DNA of 64,000 nucleotides. Source: Phyllobacterium myrsinacearum (lineage in GTDB: Bacteria > Pseudomonadota > Alphaproteobacteria > Rhizobiales > Rhizobiaceae). Positions within the stretch are counted from its first letter, which is position 1. Each line of letters opens with the position of its first letter. The notes under the pieces are model-generated. The model was not told where the DNA came from. It saw only the letters and a program-made list of their open reading frames with translations, and did not search any database. The DNA lies in the NCBI RefSeq assembly GCF_014138285.1, contig NZ_JACGXN010000007.1, positions 62,001-126,000 of the forward strand, read 5' to 3'. Below, piece by piece: positions 36,465 through 44,402 of the stretch. A program made the position numbers and the translations under genes.

Positions 36465-36845
36465 TCAAGCGGCTTTGAGGTTAAGGACCGCCTTTTCAAG
36501 CTCTCCGATCCGCTCGCCGAGCGCCTGATGCAGCACCTTAAGATTGGCAATCTGGCTTTTGAGCTCCTGATTGCCTTCAACGGTCTCGCTCTCATCAGGC
36601 GATTGCCCGACACCATGCATCAGCCATGTCGGTGTAACGCCAAGAAATCCCGCCAGCATGAACAATCTGTTGGCACGGGGTTCCGAGCGGTCGGATTCCC
36701 ACGCTGCGAGAGTTTCCATCCTGACACCGATGCGCCCGGCCAGTTCTTTCACTGTCATGGATTTGGCATCGCGGGCGCGTGACAGGCGGCCGCCAAGCGT
36801 GTCCGCATCGGGTATGTCAGTCATGATGTTGCCGGGGAAATTCAT
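36465..36845 (-). CDS. XRE-family regulator with C-terminal coiled coil
   Basis: The 126-residue protein has an HTH_3 domain (LGGRLSRARDAKSMTVKELA, then GRIGVRMETLAAWESDRSEP), a middle helix with LAGFLGVTPTWLMHGVG, and a C-terminal heptad-like helix (LKSQIANLKVLHQALGERIGELEKAV) that probably dimerises. The ATG at 36845 has GGAG eight bases upstream; an ATG at 36857 would add four residues. It is divergent in function from its parE neighbour, and its target is unknown. Confidence 0.85.
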   Translation of the reverse strand: MNFPGNIMTDIPDADTLGGRLSRARDAKSMTVKELAGRIGVRMETLAAWESDRSEPRANRLFMLAGFLGVTPTWLMHGVGQSPDESETVEGNQELKSQIANLKVLHQALGERIGELEKAVLNLKAA

Positions 36846-36891
36846 CAGATTCTCCATTTTTTTCTTGTTTTTGAGATTGCAAGCTGTGGTT

Positions 36892-37025
36892 CGTGGTTCG
36901 ACAAGCTCACCATGAGGGAGAGTGGAGCTGATAGGCTAATTGGAAACATTGCGGTATGAGCAATCTTACAGAATGTAACTCCCTGCAATCCTCACTGTCC
37001 CTCATGGTGAGCTTGTCGAACCACG
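36892..37025. repeat. palindromic intergenic repeat, family A, copy 6
   Basis: Compact arms CGTGGTTCGACAAGCTCACC-ATGAGGGAGA and the reverse complement flank a core of about 75 bases (GTGGAGCTGATAGGCTAATT...CTCCCTGCAATCCTCACT). The core orientation matches copies 2 and 7. Confidence 0.92.
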
Positions 37026-37218
37026 AACCATATTCCTGCCGTCTCAACCGGAATTTTGATCAAATTCAGCGGTTGGGTCCGACCGTTTGCACCATTTGCG
37101 GGCAGAAAAGTCAAATCTGCGGCCATTTCGCTTTGGTTTTGCGTTCTGCGGACGATTGCATTTTTCCACAGAGCCGATATGCCAGAAGGCCTCATCCGAG
37201 CCGCAGAAAGGTGCCCCT

Positions 37219-38145
37219 ATGGAAAACACAACCTCACCGCAAATGAGGGGCGTTGGAACGATGGCCGGTGCCATGTTTATCCTGCCGATGATGGATGCGA
37301 TTGCCAAATGGCTGTCGACGGTAGACAGCCTGCCACCGGCGACGGTGACCCTGTCGCGCTTCGTGGTCCAGACAATCCTGACCTTGCTGATCATCGCGGC
37401 GCTGACCGGCGTGCGTTCGCTGAAGCCACACAATCTCTGGGGCAATCTGTTTCGCGGTTTTCTGATGGGGATCGGCAGCCTGTGTTTTTTCGCTGCGGTC
37501 AAATATATGCCGCTTGCCGACGCGATGGCGGTGTTTTTCGTCGAACCTTTGATGCTGACGCTTCTCTCTGCTGTGGTGCTCAAGGAAACCGTGGGCTGGC
37601 GCAGGCGCATTGCGGTTGCCATTGGCTTCATCGGCACGCTCATCGTTATCCAGCCGAGCTGGGAGCTTTTCGGCTGGGTCTCGCTGCTGCCGCTCGGCAC
37701 CGCCGCGCTGTTTGCGGTCTATCTCGTTCTCAATCGCCGCTTCGGCGCCCACGATACACCACTCGTCATGCAGCTTTACGCGGGTATCGGCGGCACCGTC
37801 ACAGTTATGGCCGCTCTCGTTCTCGGCGCTGTCTTCGGCGTCAGCGATATGACGCTTGGCTCTCCCGCGACCGGCATGTCATGGTTCCTGCTGTTTGCCA
37901 TCGGCGCGATTGCCACGGGCGGTCATCTGCTTGTGGTACAGGCCTCGCGGCTTGCGCCCGCATCGCTTCTGGCACCATTCCAGTATCTGGAGATCGTCAT
38001 GGCCGTCATCATCGGTCTGTTCGTGTTTCAGGAGTTTCCGACGGCGTCCAAATGGGTGGGCATTGCCATCATCATTGCGTCCGGCGCCTACGTGGTCTGG
38101 CGCGAGGGGAAAAAGCACAAAGCACCGGAGCCTGCTTTCAATTAA
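37219..38145 (+). CDS. DMT-superfamily (EamA) transporter
   Basis: The 308-residue protein has ten hydrophobic segments in two EamA halves (for example PPATVTLSRFVVQTILTLLI, AAVKYMPLADAMAVFFVEPL, and ASRLAPASLLAPFQYLEIV in the second half). It resembles RhaT/RarD-type exporters of amino acids or metabolites; the substrate is unknown. The ATG at 37219 is preceded by AGAAAGGTG. pccA follows after 79 bases on the same strand, so co-transcription is possible. Confidence 0.9.
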   Translation: MENTTSPQMRGVGTMAGAMFILPMMDAIAKWLSTVDSLPPATVTLSRFVVQTILTLLIIAALTGVRSLKPHNLWGNLFRGFLMGIGSLCFFAAVKYMPLADAMAVFFVEPLMLTLLSAVVLKETVGWRRRIAVAIGFIGTLIVIQPSWELFGWVSLLPLGTAALFAVYLVLNRRFGAHDTPLVMQLYAGIGGTVTVMAALVLGAVFGVSDMTLGSPATGMSWFLLFAIGAIATGGHLLVVQASRLAPASLLAPFQYLEIVMAVIIGLFVFQEFPTASKWVGIAIIIASGAYVVWREGKKHKAPEPAFN

Positions 38146-38224
38146 AGCGTCGACAATACCAGTTGAGCAAATCAGCCATTGGCAATAGAACCAGAGGCGT
38201 ATTTCGTGCGGGAGGTCCATAAAC

Positions 38225-40237
38225 GTGTTCAAGAAAATCCTGATTGCCAACCGTGGGGAAATTGCCTGCCGCGTGATTAAGTCGGCAAGGAAAATGGGTA
38301 TTGCCACGGTCGCGGTCTATTCCGATGCGGATCGCGATGCGGTCCACGTAGAAATGGCCGATGAGGCGGTGCATATCGGTCCGGCGGCAGCCTCCGAGAG
38401 CTATCTCGTCGCTGACAAGATCATCGCCGCCTGCAAGGCAACCGGCGCTGAAGCCGTTCACCCCGGCTATGGCTTCCTGTCCGAACGCGCATCCTTCTGC
38501 GAGGCACTGGAAAAGCAAGGCATCATCTTCATCGGACCGAAACCCAGGGCGATCATCGCCATGGGCGACAAGATCGAATCGAAGAAATTCGCCAATGCCG
38601 CCAAGGTGAACACCGTACCGGGCTTTCTCGACATCATCACCGACGCTGCACACGCGGAAAAGATCGCCGGTGAAATCGGTTATCCCGTAATGATCAAGGC
38701 TTCCGCCGGCGGCGGCGGCAAGGGAATGCGCATTGCCTGGGATCAAAGCGAGGTGCGCGACGGTTTCGAACGCGCCACGTCGGAAGCCCGCAACTCTTTC
38801 GGCGATGACCGGGTTTTCATCGAAAAATTCGTGGTTGAACCGCGCCATATCGAAATTCAGGTGCTCGGCGACAGTTTTGGCAACTGCATCTATCTGGGTG
38901 AGCGCGAGTGCTCCGTGCAGCGCCGCAACCAGAAGGTTGTTGAGGAAGCACCGTCACCGTTTCTTGATGAGGCCACCCGCAAGGCGATGGGCGAACAGGC
39001 CGTGGCGCTGGCCAAGGCCGTGGACTATCAAAGTGCCGGTACGGTCGAGTTCATCGTCGACAAGCACCGCAACTTCTATTTCCTTGAGATGAACACCCGG
39101 CTGCAGGTGGAACATCCGGTGACTGAACTGATCACCGGCATCGATCTGGTCGAGCAGATGATCCGTGTGGCGGCGGGCGAAAAACTCAAGCTGAAGCAAT
39201 CGGATATCAAGCTGAATGGCTGGGCCATCGAAAGCCGTCTCTACGCCGAAGATCCCTACCGCAATTTTCTGCCGTCGATCGGCCGCCTGACCCGCTATCG
39301 GCCGCCGAGCGAAGGTCCGGTCGGCAAGGCCATCATCCGCAACGATACCGGCGTGACCGAGGGCTCGGAAATTTCCATGTTCTACGATCCCATGGTGGCA
39401 AAGCTCTGCACCTGGGCGCCGACCCGGCTTGAGGCCATCGACGCCATGGCCGATGCGCTTGATACCTTTGTGGTTGACGGTATCGAACACAATATTCCGT
39501 TCCTGGCCGCGCTGATGCAGCATCCGCGCTGGCGGGAAGGGCGCCTCTCGACCGGCTTCATCGCTGAAGAGTTTCCCGATGGCTTCCAGCCTGTCACGCC
39601 AACCGCCGGGGACAGGGATGTGCTGGCCTGCATTGCCCTTGCCGTGGAACTTGTGCGCAAGGGACGGCTGGATGGCCTCAGTGACCGTCTGCGGCCGCAT
39701 ACGGGCAAGATCCGCTCCGAATGGGAGGTGCGGATCAATGACGACTACGTGCCTGTGAGCATTCATCAGAGCATCGCCAAGCCCCCCGTCAAGATTGAGC
39801 TTTCGCTGCATGGCGGCGATGACATTACCATCCGCAGCGATTGGCGGCCCGGTGATGCGGTCTGGGATGGCTACATCGACGACCGTTCGGTGAAGGCGCA
39901 ACTGCGTCCTGTACTGAACGGCGTGCGCATCGACTGGAAAGGCATGTCGGTCATCGGTCATGCCATGCAGACCCATGTGGCCGCACTGGAGAAGCTGATG
40001 CCGGTGAAGCTGCCGCCGGACACATCCAAGATGCTGCTGTGCCCGATGCCCGGCTTGATCGTCTCGATTAACGTGATGGAAGGTCAGGAAGTGAAGGCAG
40101 GCGAAACACTGGCCATCGTCGAGGCGATGAAGATGGAAAACGTCCTGCGCGCCGACCGCGATCTCACCGTATCGGCTATCAATGCGAAGCAGGGCGATAG
40201 TCTCGCGGTGGATGCGGTGATCATGGAATTTGCCTAG
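38225..40237 (+). CDS. pccA: propionyl-CoA carboxylase, biotin-carboxylase/BCCP (alpha) subunit
   Basis: The 670-residue protein carries the biotin carboxylase domain (MFKKILIANRGEIACRVIKS; HPGYGFLSE; SAGGGGKGMRIAW; FLEMNTRLQVEHPVTELI), the PCC-type BT linker domain (about 460-590) and a biotinyl domain with EAMKMENVLRADRD, biotinylated on the central Lys. Length and the BT domain identify PccA rather than AccC or MccA. It carboxylates biotin with bicarbonate and ATP for PccB (1258-2790). No mutase or epimerase gene is in the window. Confidence 0.96.
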   Translation: MFKKILIANRGEIACRVIKSARKMGIATVAVYSDADRDAVHVEMADEAVHIGPAAASESYLVADKIIAACKATGAEAVHPGYGFLSERASFCEALEKQGIIFIGPKPRAIIAMGDKIESKKFANAAKVNTVPGFLDIITDAAHAEKIAGEIGYPVMIKASAGGGGKGMRIAWDQSEVRDGFERATSEARNSFGDDRVFIEKFVVEPRHIEIQVLGDSFGNCIYLGERECSVQRRNQKVVEEAPSPFLDEATRKAMGEQAVALAKAVDYQSAGTVEFIVDKHRNFYFLEMNTRLQVEHPVTELITGIDLVEQMIRVAAGEKLKLKQSDIKLNGWAIESRLYAEDPYRNFLPSIGRLTRYRPPSEGPVGKAIIRNDTGVTEGSEISMFYDPMVAKLCTWAPTRLEAIDAMADALDTFVVDGIEHNIPFLAALMQHPRWREGRLSTGFIAEEFPDGFQPVTPTAGDRDVLACIALAVELVRKGRLDGLSDRLRPHTGKIRSEWEVRINDDYVPVSIHQSIAKPPVKIELSLHGGDDITIRSDWRPGDAVWDGYIDDRSVKAQLRPVLNGVRIDWKGMSVIGHAMQTHVAALEKLMPVKLPPDTSKMLLCPMPGLIVSINVMEGQEVKAGETLAIVEAMKMENVLRADRDLTVSAINAKQGDSLAVDAVIMEFA

Positions 40238-40256
40238 AAAACCAATCATGCAGCGT

Positions 40257-40305
40257 TTCCTTCTCCGTCATCCTCGGGTCAAGCCCGAGGATGACGGAGA
40301 AGGAA
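40257..40305. terminator. perfect 22-bp inverted repeat between convergent genes
   Basis: Arms 40257-40278 and 40284-40305 (core CGTCATCCTCGGG / CCCGAGGATGACG) are perfectly complementary around a TCAAG loop. It is placed between pccA and lipB. The GTCATCCTCGGG motif recurs as intergenic palindromes in many alphaproteobacteria. It could act as a bidirectional terminator; no T-run is present. Confidence 0.7.
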
Positions 40306-40374
40306 GAATTTAATGGCTGGAGCGAGCTCGGAAAGACAAATTTCCGGCCTTTTCAACAACAGACAGCGGAACTG

Positions 40375-41091
40375 TTAGCGCTCAACAGCGCCGAACACAT
40401 CCTCGAATGTTTCCCTTAAGGCCCGGTCGAGATCGTCCATCCCGACGGGAAGGCCGAGATCGACAAGGCTGGTCACCCCGTGGCCGCGCACGCCGCAGGG
40501 CACGATACCGTCGAAATGGGCGAGCTCCGGTTCCACATTGATCGAGATGCCGTGAAAGCTCACCCATTTGCGCAGGCGGATGCCGATGGCGGCGATCTTG
40601 TCTTCCGCCGGCGAACCATCCGGCAGAGCAGGGCGTTCCGGCCGTGTCACCCAGACACCGACGCGGTCCTCGCGCCGTTCGCCGCGCACATTGAACGAGG
40701 CAAGCGTGGCAATGATCCACTGCTCCAGCGCTGTCACAAATGCACGGATGTCCTCGCGCCGCTGTTTCAGGTCAAGCATGACATAGGCCACGCGCTGGCC
40801 GGGGCCGTGATAGGTATATTCGCCGCCGCGGCCCGTGGCATAAACGGGAAAGCGGTCAGCGGCCAAAAGGTCACCGTCCTTGGCACTGGTGCCGGCCGTG
40901 TAGAGTGGCGGGTGTTCGACCAGCCAGACGAGCTCCCTGGCGGTTCCCGCGCGAATCGCCGCCACGCGGTCTTCCATGAAGGTGAGGGCGGTTTCGTAGT
41001 CCGTCAGTCCGTCACTGATCAGCCATTCGACCGCAGCTGTTTCCCCCGTGGGAAAAAACGCGGAGACAATATCGTCACGGTTGCTTTTCAT
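40375..41091 (-). CDS. lipB: octanoyltransferase
   Basis: The 238-residue enzyme moves octanoyl from acyl carrier protein to lipoyl domains, the first step of lipoate assembly; BkdB in this window is one of its clients. Motifs are [20 protein letters not shown], the catalytic Lys in [21 protein letters not shown] and the catalytic Cys in [16 protein letters not shown]. The ATG at 41091 gives the usual length; upstream in-frame ATGs would add poorly conserved residues. Confidence 0.94.
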   Translation of the reverse strand: MKSNRDDIVSAFFPTGETAAVEWLISDGLTDYETALTFMEDRVAAIRAGTARELVWLVEHPPLYTAGTSAKDGDLLAADRFPVYATGRGGEYTYHGPGQRVAYVMLDLKQRREDIRAFVTALEQWIIATLASFNVRGERREDRVGVWVTRPERPALPDGSPAEDKIAAIGIRLRKWVSFHGISINVEPELAHFDGIVPCGVRGHGVTSLVDLGLPVGMDDLDRALRETFEDVFGAVER

Positions 41092-41203
41092 GATCGGAAA
41101 CCAAACTCTCGAATTTCGCTTCATCCGCATCGGGCAGAGCAGACACGACGCTTGAAACTCGTCAAACAGCCGATTCACCTGCAATGCGGAAGGTGAGCCG
41201 CAT

Positions 41204-41284
41204 ATGGACTTTTTCTTAGAAGATTTCCAGTCTGGAGACCGGATTCTGACATTTGCAACCCTGTGGCGCCCATCACTCAGGTAA
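41204..41284 (+). pseudogene. short ORF, possible MaoC-type gene remnant
   Basis: A 26-codon ORF with AAGGTGA before its ATG encodes [20 protein letters not shown] followed by WRPSLR and a stop. The opening [12 protein letters not shown] resembles the start of MaoC-type hydratases (compare YLEEFEVGHVF at 26908). Nothing resembling the rest of such a gene follows. It is either a decayed remnant or a chance small ORF. Apart from this, the stretch 41092-41520 shows nothing else supportable. Confidence 0.3.
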
Positions 41285-41524
41285 ACGTCAGAATCAAAGG
41301 GTCGCCGGCAAGCTGATGATTCCAGTGGAATTTTGAATTTTATCGTCGCGTGCCCCGCGTGATGTTCAATGAGATGCGACTGTTAAATTCACTCCATTGG
41401 CAGGTGCGACATAAGTTTCCCGGGTCTTTGTGAAAAACATTCGGGTTTATTACCGTCAGGGCTTGTTTAGCTGAATTTCATTTGCTACATGCCGCGAGCC
41501 GACACGTTCGGCTTCTACCACAGT

Positions 41525-41609
41525 GCGGTCGTGGCGGAATTGGTAGACGCGCAGCGTTGAGGTCGCTGTGTCGAAAGACGTGGAAGTTCGAGTCTTCTCG
41601 ACCGCACCA
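41525..41609 (+). tRNA. tRNA-Leu (GAG)
   Basis: An 85-base cloverleaf with a perfect acceptor stem (GCGGTCG / CGACCGC), discriminator A and encoded CCA. The D arm contains GGAATTGGTAGAC. The anticodon stem CAGCG/CGCTG carries the loop TTGAGGT, so the anticodon is GAG. A long variable arm (class II) and T arm GGAAG-TTCGAGT-CTTCT follow. It decodes CUC and CUU. Confidence 0.95.
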
Positions 41610-41645
41610 AAATCTCTCACCAAGTGATTGATTTGAAACAAAAAT

Positions 41646-41668
41646 GGCAGCCTTTGGCTGCCTTTTTT
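41646..41668 (+). terminator. intrinsic terminator of tRNA-Leu
   Basis: GGCAGCC, TTT loop, GGCTGCC, then six T's: a strong Rho-independent terminator 36 bases after the tRNA. Confidence 0.88.
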
Positions 41669-41834
41669 GTTTTTGTGGTAATTTGTCTGCTCTGTGCAAT
41701 ACGACACCAGCAATTGTTATCGACTATCTGGAAAATCGAAATTCATAGGTGTTTTTTCGACCACGGGTGTCTTGCGGGTCCAGTGTATACGGATAGTGCT
41801 TTGAGGAAACCCTGATTTCGCCAGATTGCCGATC

Positions 41835-42581
41835 CTATTGATGACCGAAATAGGCGTTTGCGACAGTCTCCGCATCTGAATCCATTCTAATCTTACCATG
41901 TTCGAGCCAGACAATGCGGGTGCAGTTTTTCACCAGAAGTGCTTTCGAATGGCTGGCTATTATCAGGATTTTGGTCTTGTTGACGAGTTCGTGCAGACGC
42001 TCGTTGGCCTTGTTCTGAAAGCTTTCATCGCCAGCTGCCAGCCATTCATCCATGATCAGGATCTCGGGTTGAATGACCGTTGAAATCGAGAATGCCAGAC
42101 GCAATTGCATACCGGTGGAATAGGTTCGGACAGGCATATCAAGGAAGTTGCCAAGTTCGGAAAACTCTTCGATCTCTGCCTGTTTTGCCGCCATCTCGCG
42201 CTTGCTGAAACCAAGCAGCGCACCGCGAATGCCGATGTTCTCACGGCCCGTCGCTTCGGAATCAATACCCAGCGAAATATTGATCAGCGACGTGCATTTG
42301 CCATTGATCGCAATACGTCCGCCGGAAGGATAGTAAACGCCGCTCATCACCCGCAGCAGTGTGGTCTTGCCTGAGCCGTTATGACCGATCAATCCAAGCC
42401 GCTCTCCGTCGTTCAGCGTCAGATTGATGGAATCGAGGCCACGAATAACCACATGGCCTTCGGAGTTTGAACCAATCGTGCCGCCTGTCGCCAGACTCAT
42501 GACCTGGTTTTTGAGGGATCTGCTTTTCGCATTGTAGATTGGAAAGTCTACAGTTACGTCTTCGAGAATCATTGAAGTCAT
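41835..42581 (-). CDS. polysaccharide ABC exporter, ATP-binding subunit
   Basis: The 248-residue ATPase has Walker A GHNGSGKTTLLR, the signature YSTGMQLRLAFSISTVI, Walker B EILIMDEWLAAGD and the switch His in ASHS, all of the Wzt/KpsT subfamily (DEWLAAGD is diagnostic). It lacks the C-terminal carbohydrate-binding domain of O-antigen Wzt, so it is the short capsule type. With the permease next door it would export an undecaprenyl- or lipid-linked polysaccharide. No glycosyltransferase genes are nearby. Confidence 0.92.
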   Translation of the reverse strand: MTSMILEDVTVDFPIYNAKSRSLKNQVMSLATGGTIGSNSEGHVVIRGLDSINLTLNDGERLGLIGHNGSGKTTLLRVMSGVYYPSGGRIAINGKCTSLINISLGIDSEATGRENIGIRGALLGFSKREMAAKQAEIEEFSELGNFLDMPVRTYSTGMQLRLAFSISTVIQPEILIMDEWLAAGDESFQNKANERLHELVNKTKILIIASHSKALLVKNCTRIVWLEHGKIRMDSDAETVANAYFGHQ

Positions 42582-42626
42582 GTTTGCCTTCGCAATTGAA
42601 TAGAGTGGCATCCGGGCCGCGGAGCC

Positions 42627-43445
42627 CTACAGCCAGTAGGTGATGCGTGAACGGTAGCGATTCAGGAACAGCAACGCGATGATCCATCCAACAATTGCCA
42701 TACCGATGACGACATACCAGTTCAGGGCGGTACCCATTCCTCCCAGCAGCGGCTCCCGGATGACGCTGATCAGATGATAGAACGGATTGAAGTCGAGTAT
42801 CAGGGTAGATTTGTCCGCCGGCAACTGGTGTGGCTGCCACATGATTGGCGTCAGATACATGCCGACCTGCATAACGTTTTGGATTATTTGCGTCAGATCG
42901 CGGTATCGCGTGCAGATCACCGACAATATCACCATCATCCATAAGAAATTAAGCGACACGAGAACGAAGGCAGGAATAACCAGCAGGGCGGTCCACCCGA
43001 TGAATTTCCCAAAGATCAGCAGCACGATAGGGAAAATGACGATGTTGTGGAAAAGAATGATTGAGTTTCGCCACCAGGTGCGCAGCACATAGGTAAAGAA
43101 TGGTAGCGGCAGTTGCAACATGGTTTCAGTGTTCGATATGAAACTAACGCAACCTTCATTAATCAGCTGAGAAAAATAGCCCCACATGATGAGGCCTACG
43201 CAAAGGAAGGGAAGAAATTCAGACATGGGCGAGCGGAAGATAGTACCAAATATCAATCCCATGGCTCCGATTAAAACACCCATGTTGATGGTGAGCCAAA
43301 AGGCGCCGACACTCGAACGACGGTAACGTTGTGCCACATCCTGCCAACCCAGCAGCGCCGCAAGTCGGAAATTACCGACCGCGCTGGCAATGTCTTCCCA
43401 TGCGGTAATTTTCCGCGAACTCTCCATCGTCATGTCGGCGTGCAT
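42627..43445 (-). CDS. polysaccharide ABC exporter, permease subunit
   Basis: The 272-residue ABC-2 permease has six membrane segments and the family features ALLGWQDVAQRYRRSSVGAFW at the N-terminus and FNPFYHLISVIREPLLGG near the C-terminus, as in Wzm/KpsM proteins. It pairs with the ATPase gene 45 bases downstream on the same strand. The permease is well preserved and has no frame break. Confidence 0.92.
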   Translation of the reverse strand: MHADMTMESSRKITAWEDIASAVGNFRLAALLGWQDVAQRYRRSSVGAFWLTINMGVLIGAMGLIFGTIFRSPMSEFLPFLCVGLIMWGYFSQLINEGCVSFISNTETMLQLPLPFFTYVLRTWWRNSIILFHNIVIFPIVLLIFGKFIGWTALLVIPAFVLVSLNFLWMMVILSVICTRYRDLTQIIQNVMQVGMYLTPIMWQPHQLPADKSTLILDFNPFYHLISVIREPLLGGMGTALNWYVVIGMAIVGWIIALLFLNRYRSRITYWL

Positions 43446-43547
43446 CTTTCTGCGGCTTCTGTAAATGTGGTAATAAGCCTTGTTGAACAGGTGCCAGCGC
43501 GATTTTAAAAGACATTATGCTTTTTAACCCTTAGGGCACTCATACTA

Positions 43548-43565
43548 CGCGAAGATGATTTCGCG
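43548..43565. promoter_or_regulatory. perfect dyad upstream of the polysaccharide exporter
   Basis: CGCGAA-GATGAT-TTCGCG is a perfect 6-bp inverted repeat with a 6-base spacer, 103 bases upstream of the permease start, in the AT-rich gap 43446-43639. It may be an operator. No regulator gene is adjacent. Confidence 0.35.
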
Positions 43566-43639
43566 AAAAACTAGGCTTTAGTCTATAGTTCCTTTTGATC
43601 TAGCGGAAACTCTTGGTCGAAAGATGGCAGACCAAACCG

Positions 43640-44104
43640 CTAGTTCAACGGCTTCACCAGAAAGAGGCAGGGATGTCCCTCAGCCCACAAGGTGGGGAAA
43701 ATTTCAGCCTTGAGGAAACCGTTCCTGTCGTAGAACGCCCGGGTATTGTCGAGATGCGGTTCATCCTTGCCGCGGGGCGCGAGCGTCTTGATCGTGAGCA
43801 GGGAACATCCCGTCCGGCGCGCGTGCGCCTCGGCTGCTTTGAGCAGAGAACTGCCGATTCCCCGGCCATGGCATTCCCTGCGCGTGGCAATGACAAAGAT
43901 TTCGGCCGCTGCGGGCGGGTGATACTTGAGAGCGACGAACCCGCTACAGCTGCCCTGATCCATATCAGCCAGAACAGGCATATCGGCTACGAGATTGGAA
44001 CAGGCGGTAATCCCCGCCGGTTCTTCGAACCATTCCGGCAGGCCGCTCATGATTTCCGTGCAAAGGGCACTCTTTTCATCAGGGCAGGTGATTTCGCTGA
44101 TCAT
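43640..44104 (-). CDS. GNAT-family N-acetyltransferase
   Basis: The 154-residue protein (from the ATG at 44104) has the GNAT acetyl-CoA-binding motif IFVIATRRECHGRGIGSSLL, then AEAHARRTGCSLLTIKTL and NTRAFYDRNGFLKAE (motif B). It acetylates an unknown small molecule or protein. Another in-frame ATG at 44164 would add 20 residues; neither start has a strong ribosome binding site. It is upstream of the exporter genes but separated by about 195 bases. Confidence 0.82.
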   Translation of the reverse strand: MISEITCPDEKSALCTEIMSGLPEWFEEPAGITACSNLVADMPVLADMDQGSCSGFVALKYHPPAAAEIFVIATRRECHGRGIGSSLLKAAEAHARRTGCSLLTIKTLAPRGKDEPHLDNTRAFYDRNGFLKAEIFPTLWAEGHPCLFLVKPLN

Positions 44105-44402
44105 CGGGAAGATCCATCCACTGTTGTTACATCCATGAGAAACGATGGCATGAAGTATTTTCATCCATTTTCTAGACGCACGGCCATCGGCTGGATTTAG
44201 GGAATTTTTTTCCGATCTAGCGGTTGCGAGTTCTCGTTCTGATTTCACGGGCAATTTATAGGGAGCACAACTGGACAGGTTGGCGGGATGCGCACCAGGA
44301 AATTCAGAGAGCGGCGAATCCACACCACTTTAGGTCGCGTGGGAGAAACCCGTCCACTGTTCGCCGTTGTAGGATCACGAAAAACAACGGGAACCGACGA
44401 TA

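Noticed and set aside
37056..38222. 388-aa plus-strand ORF overlapping the DMT transporter
   Set aside because: It is in another frame over the transporter gene and is Arg/His/Cys-rich; the transporter frame has ten clear membrane segments.
38954..40249. 431-aa minus-strand ORF antisense to pccA
   Set aside because: It is antisense of the highly conserved PccA biotin-carboxylase and biotinyl regions, and no family is recognised.
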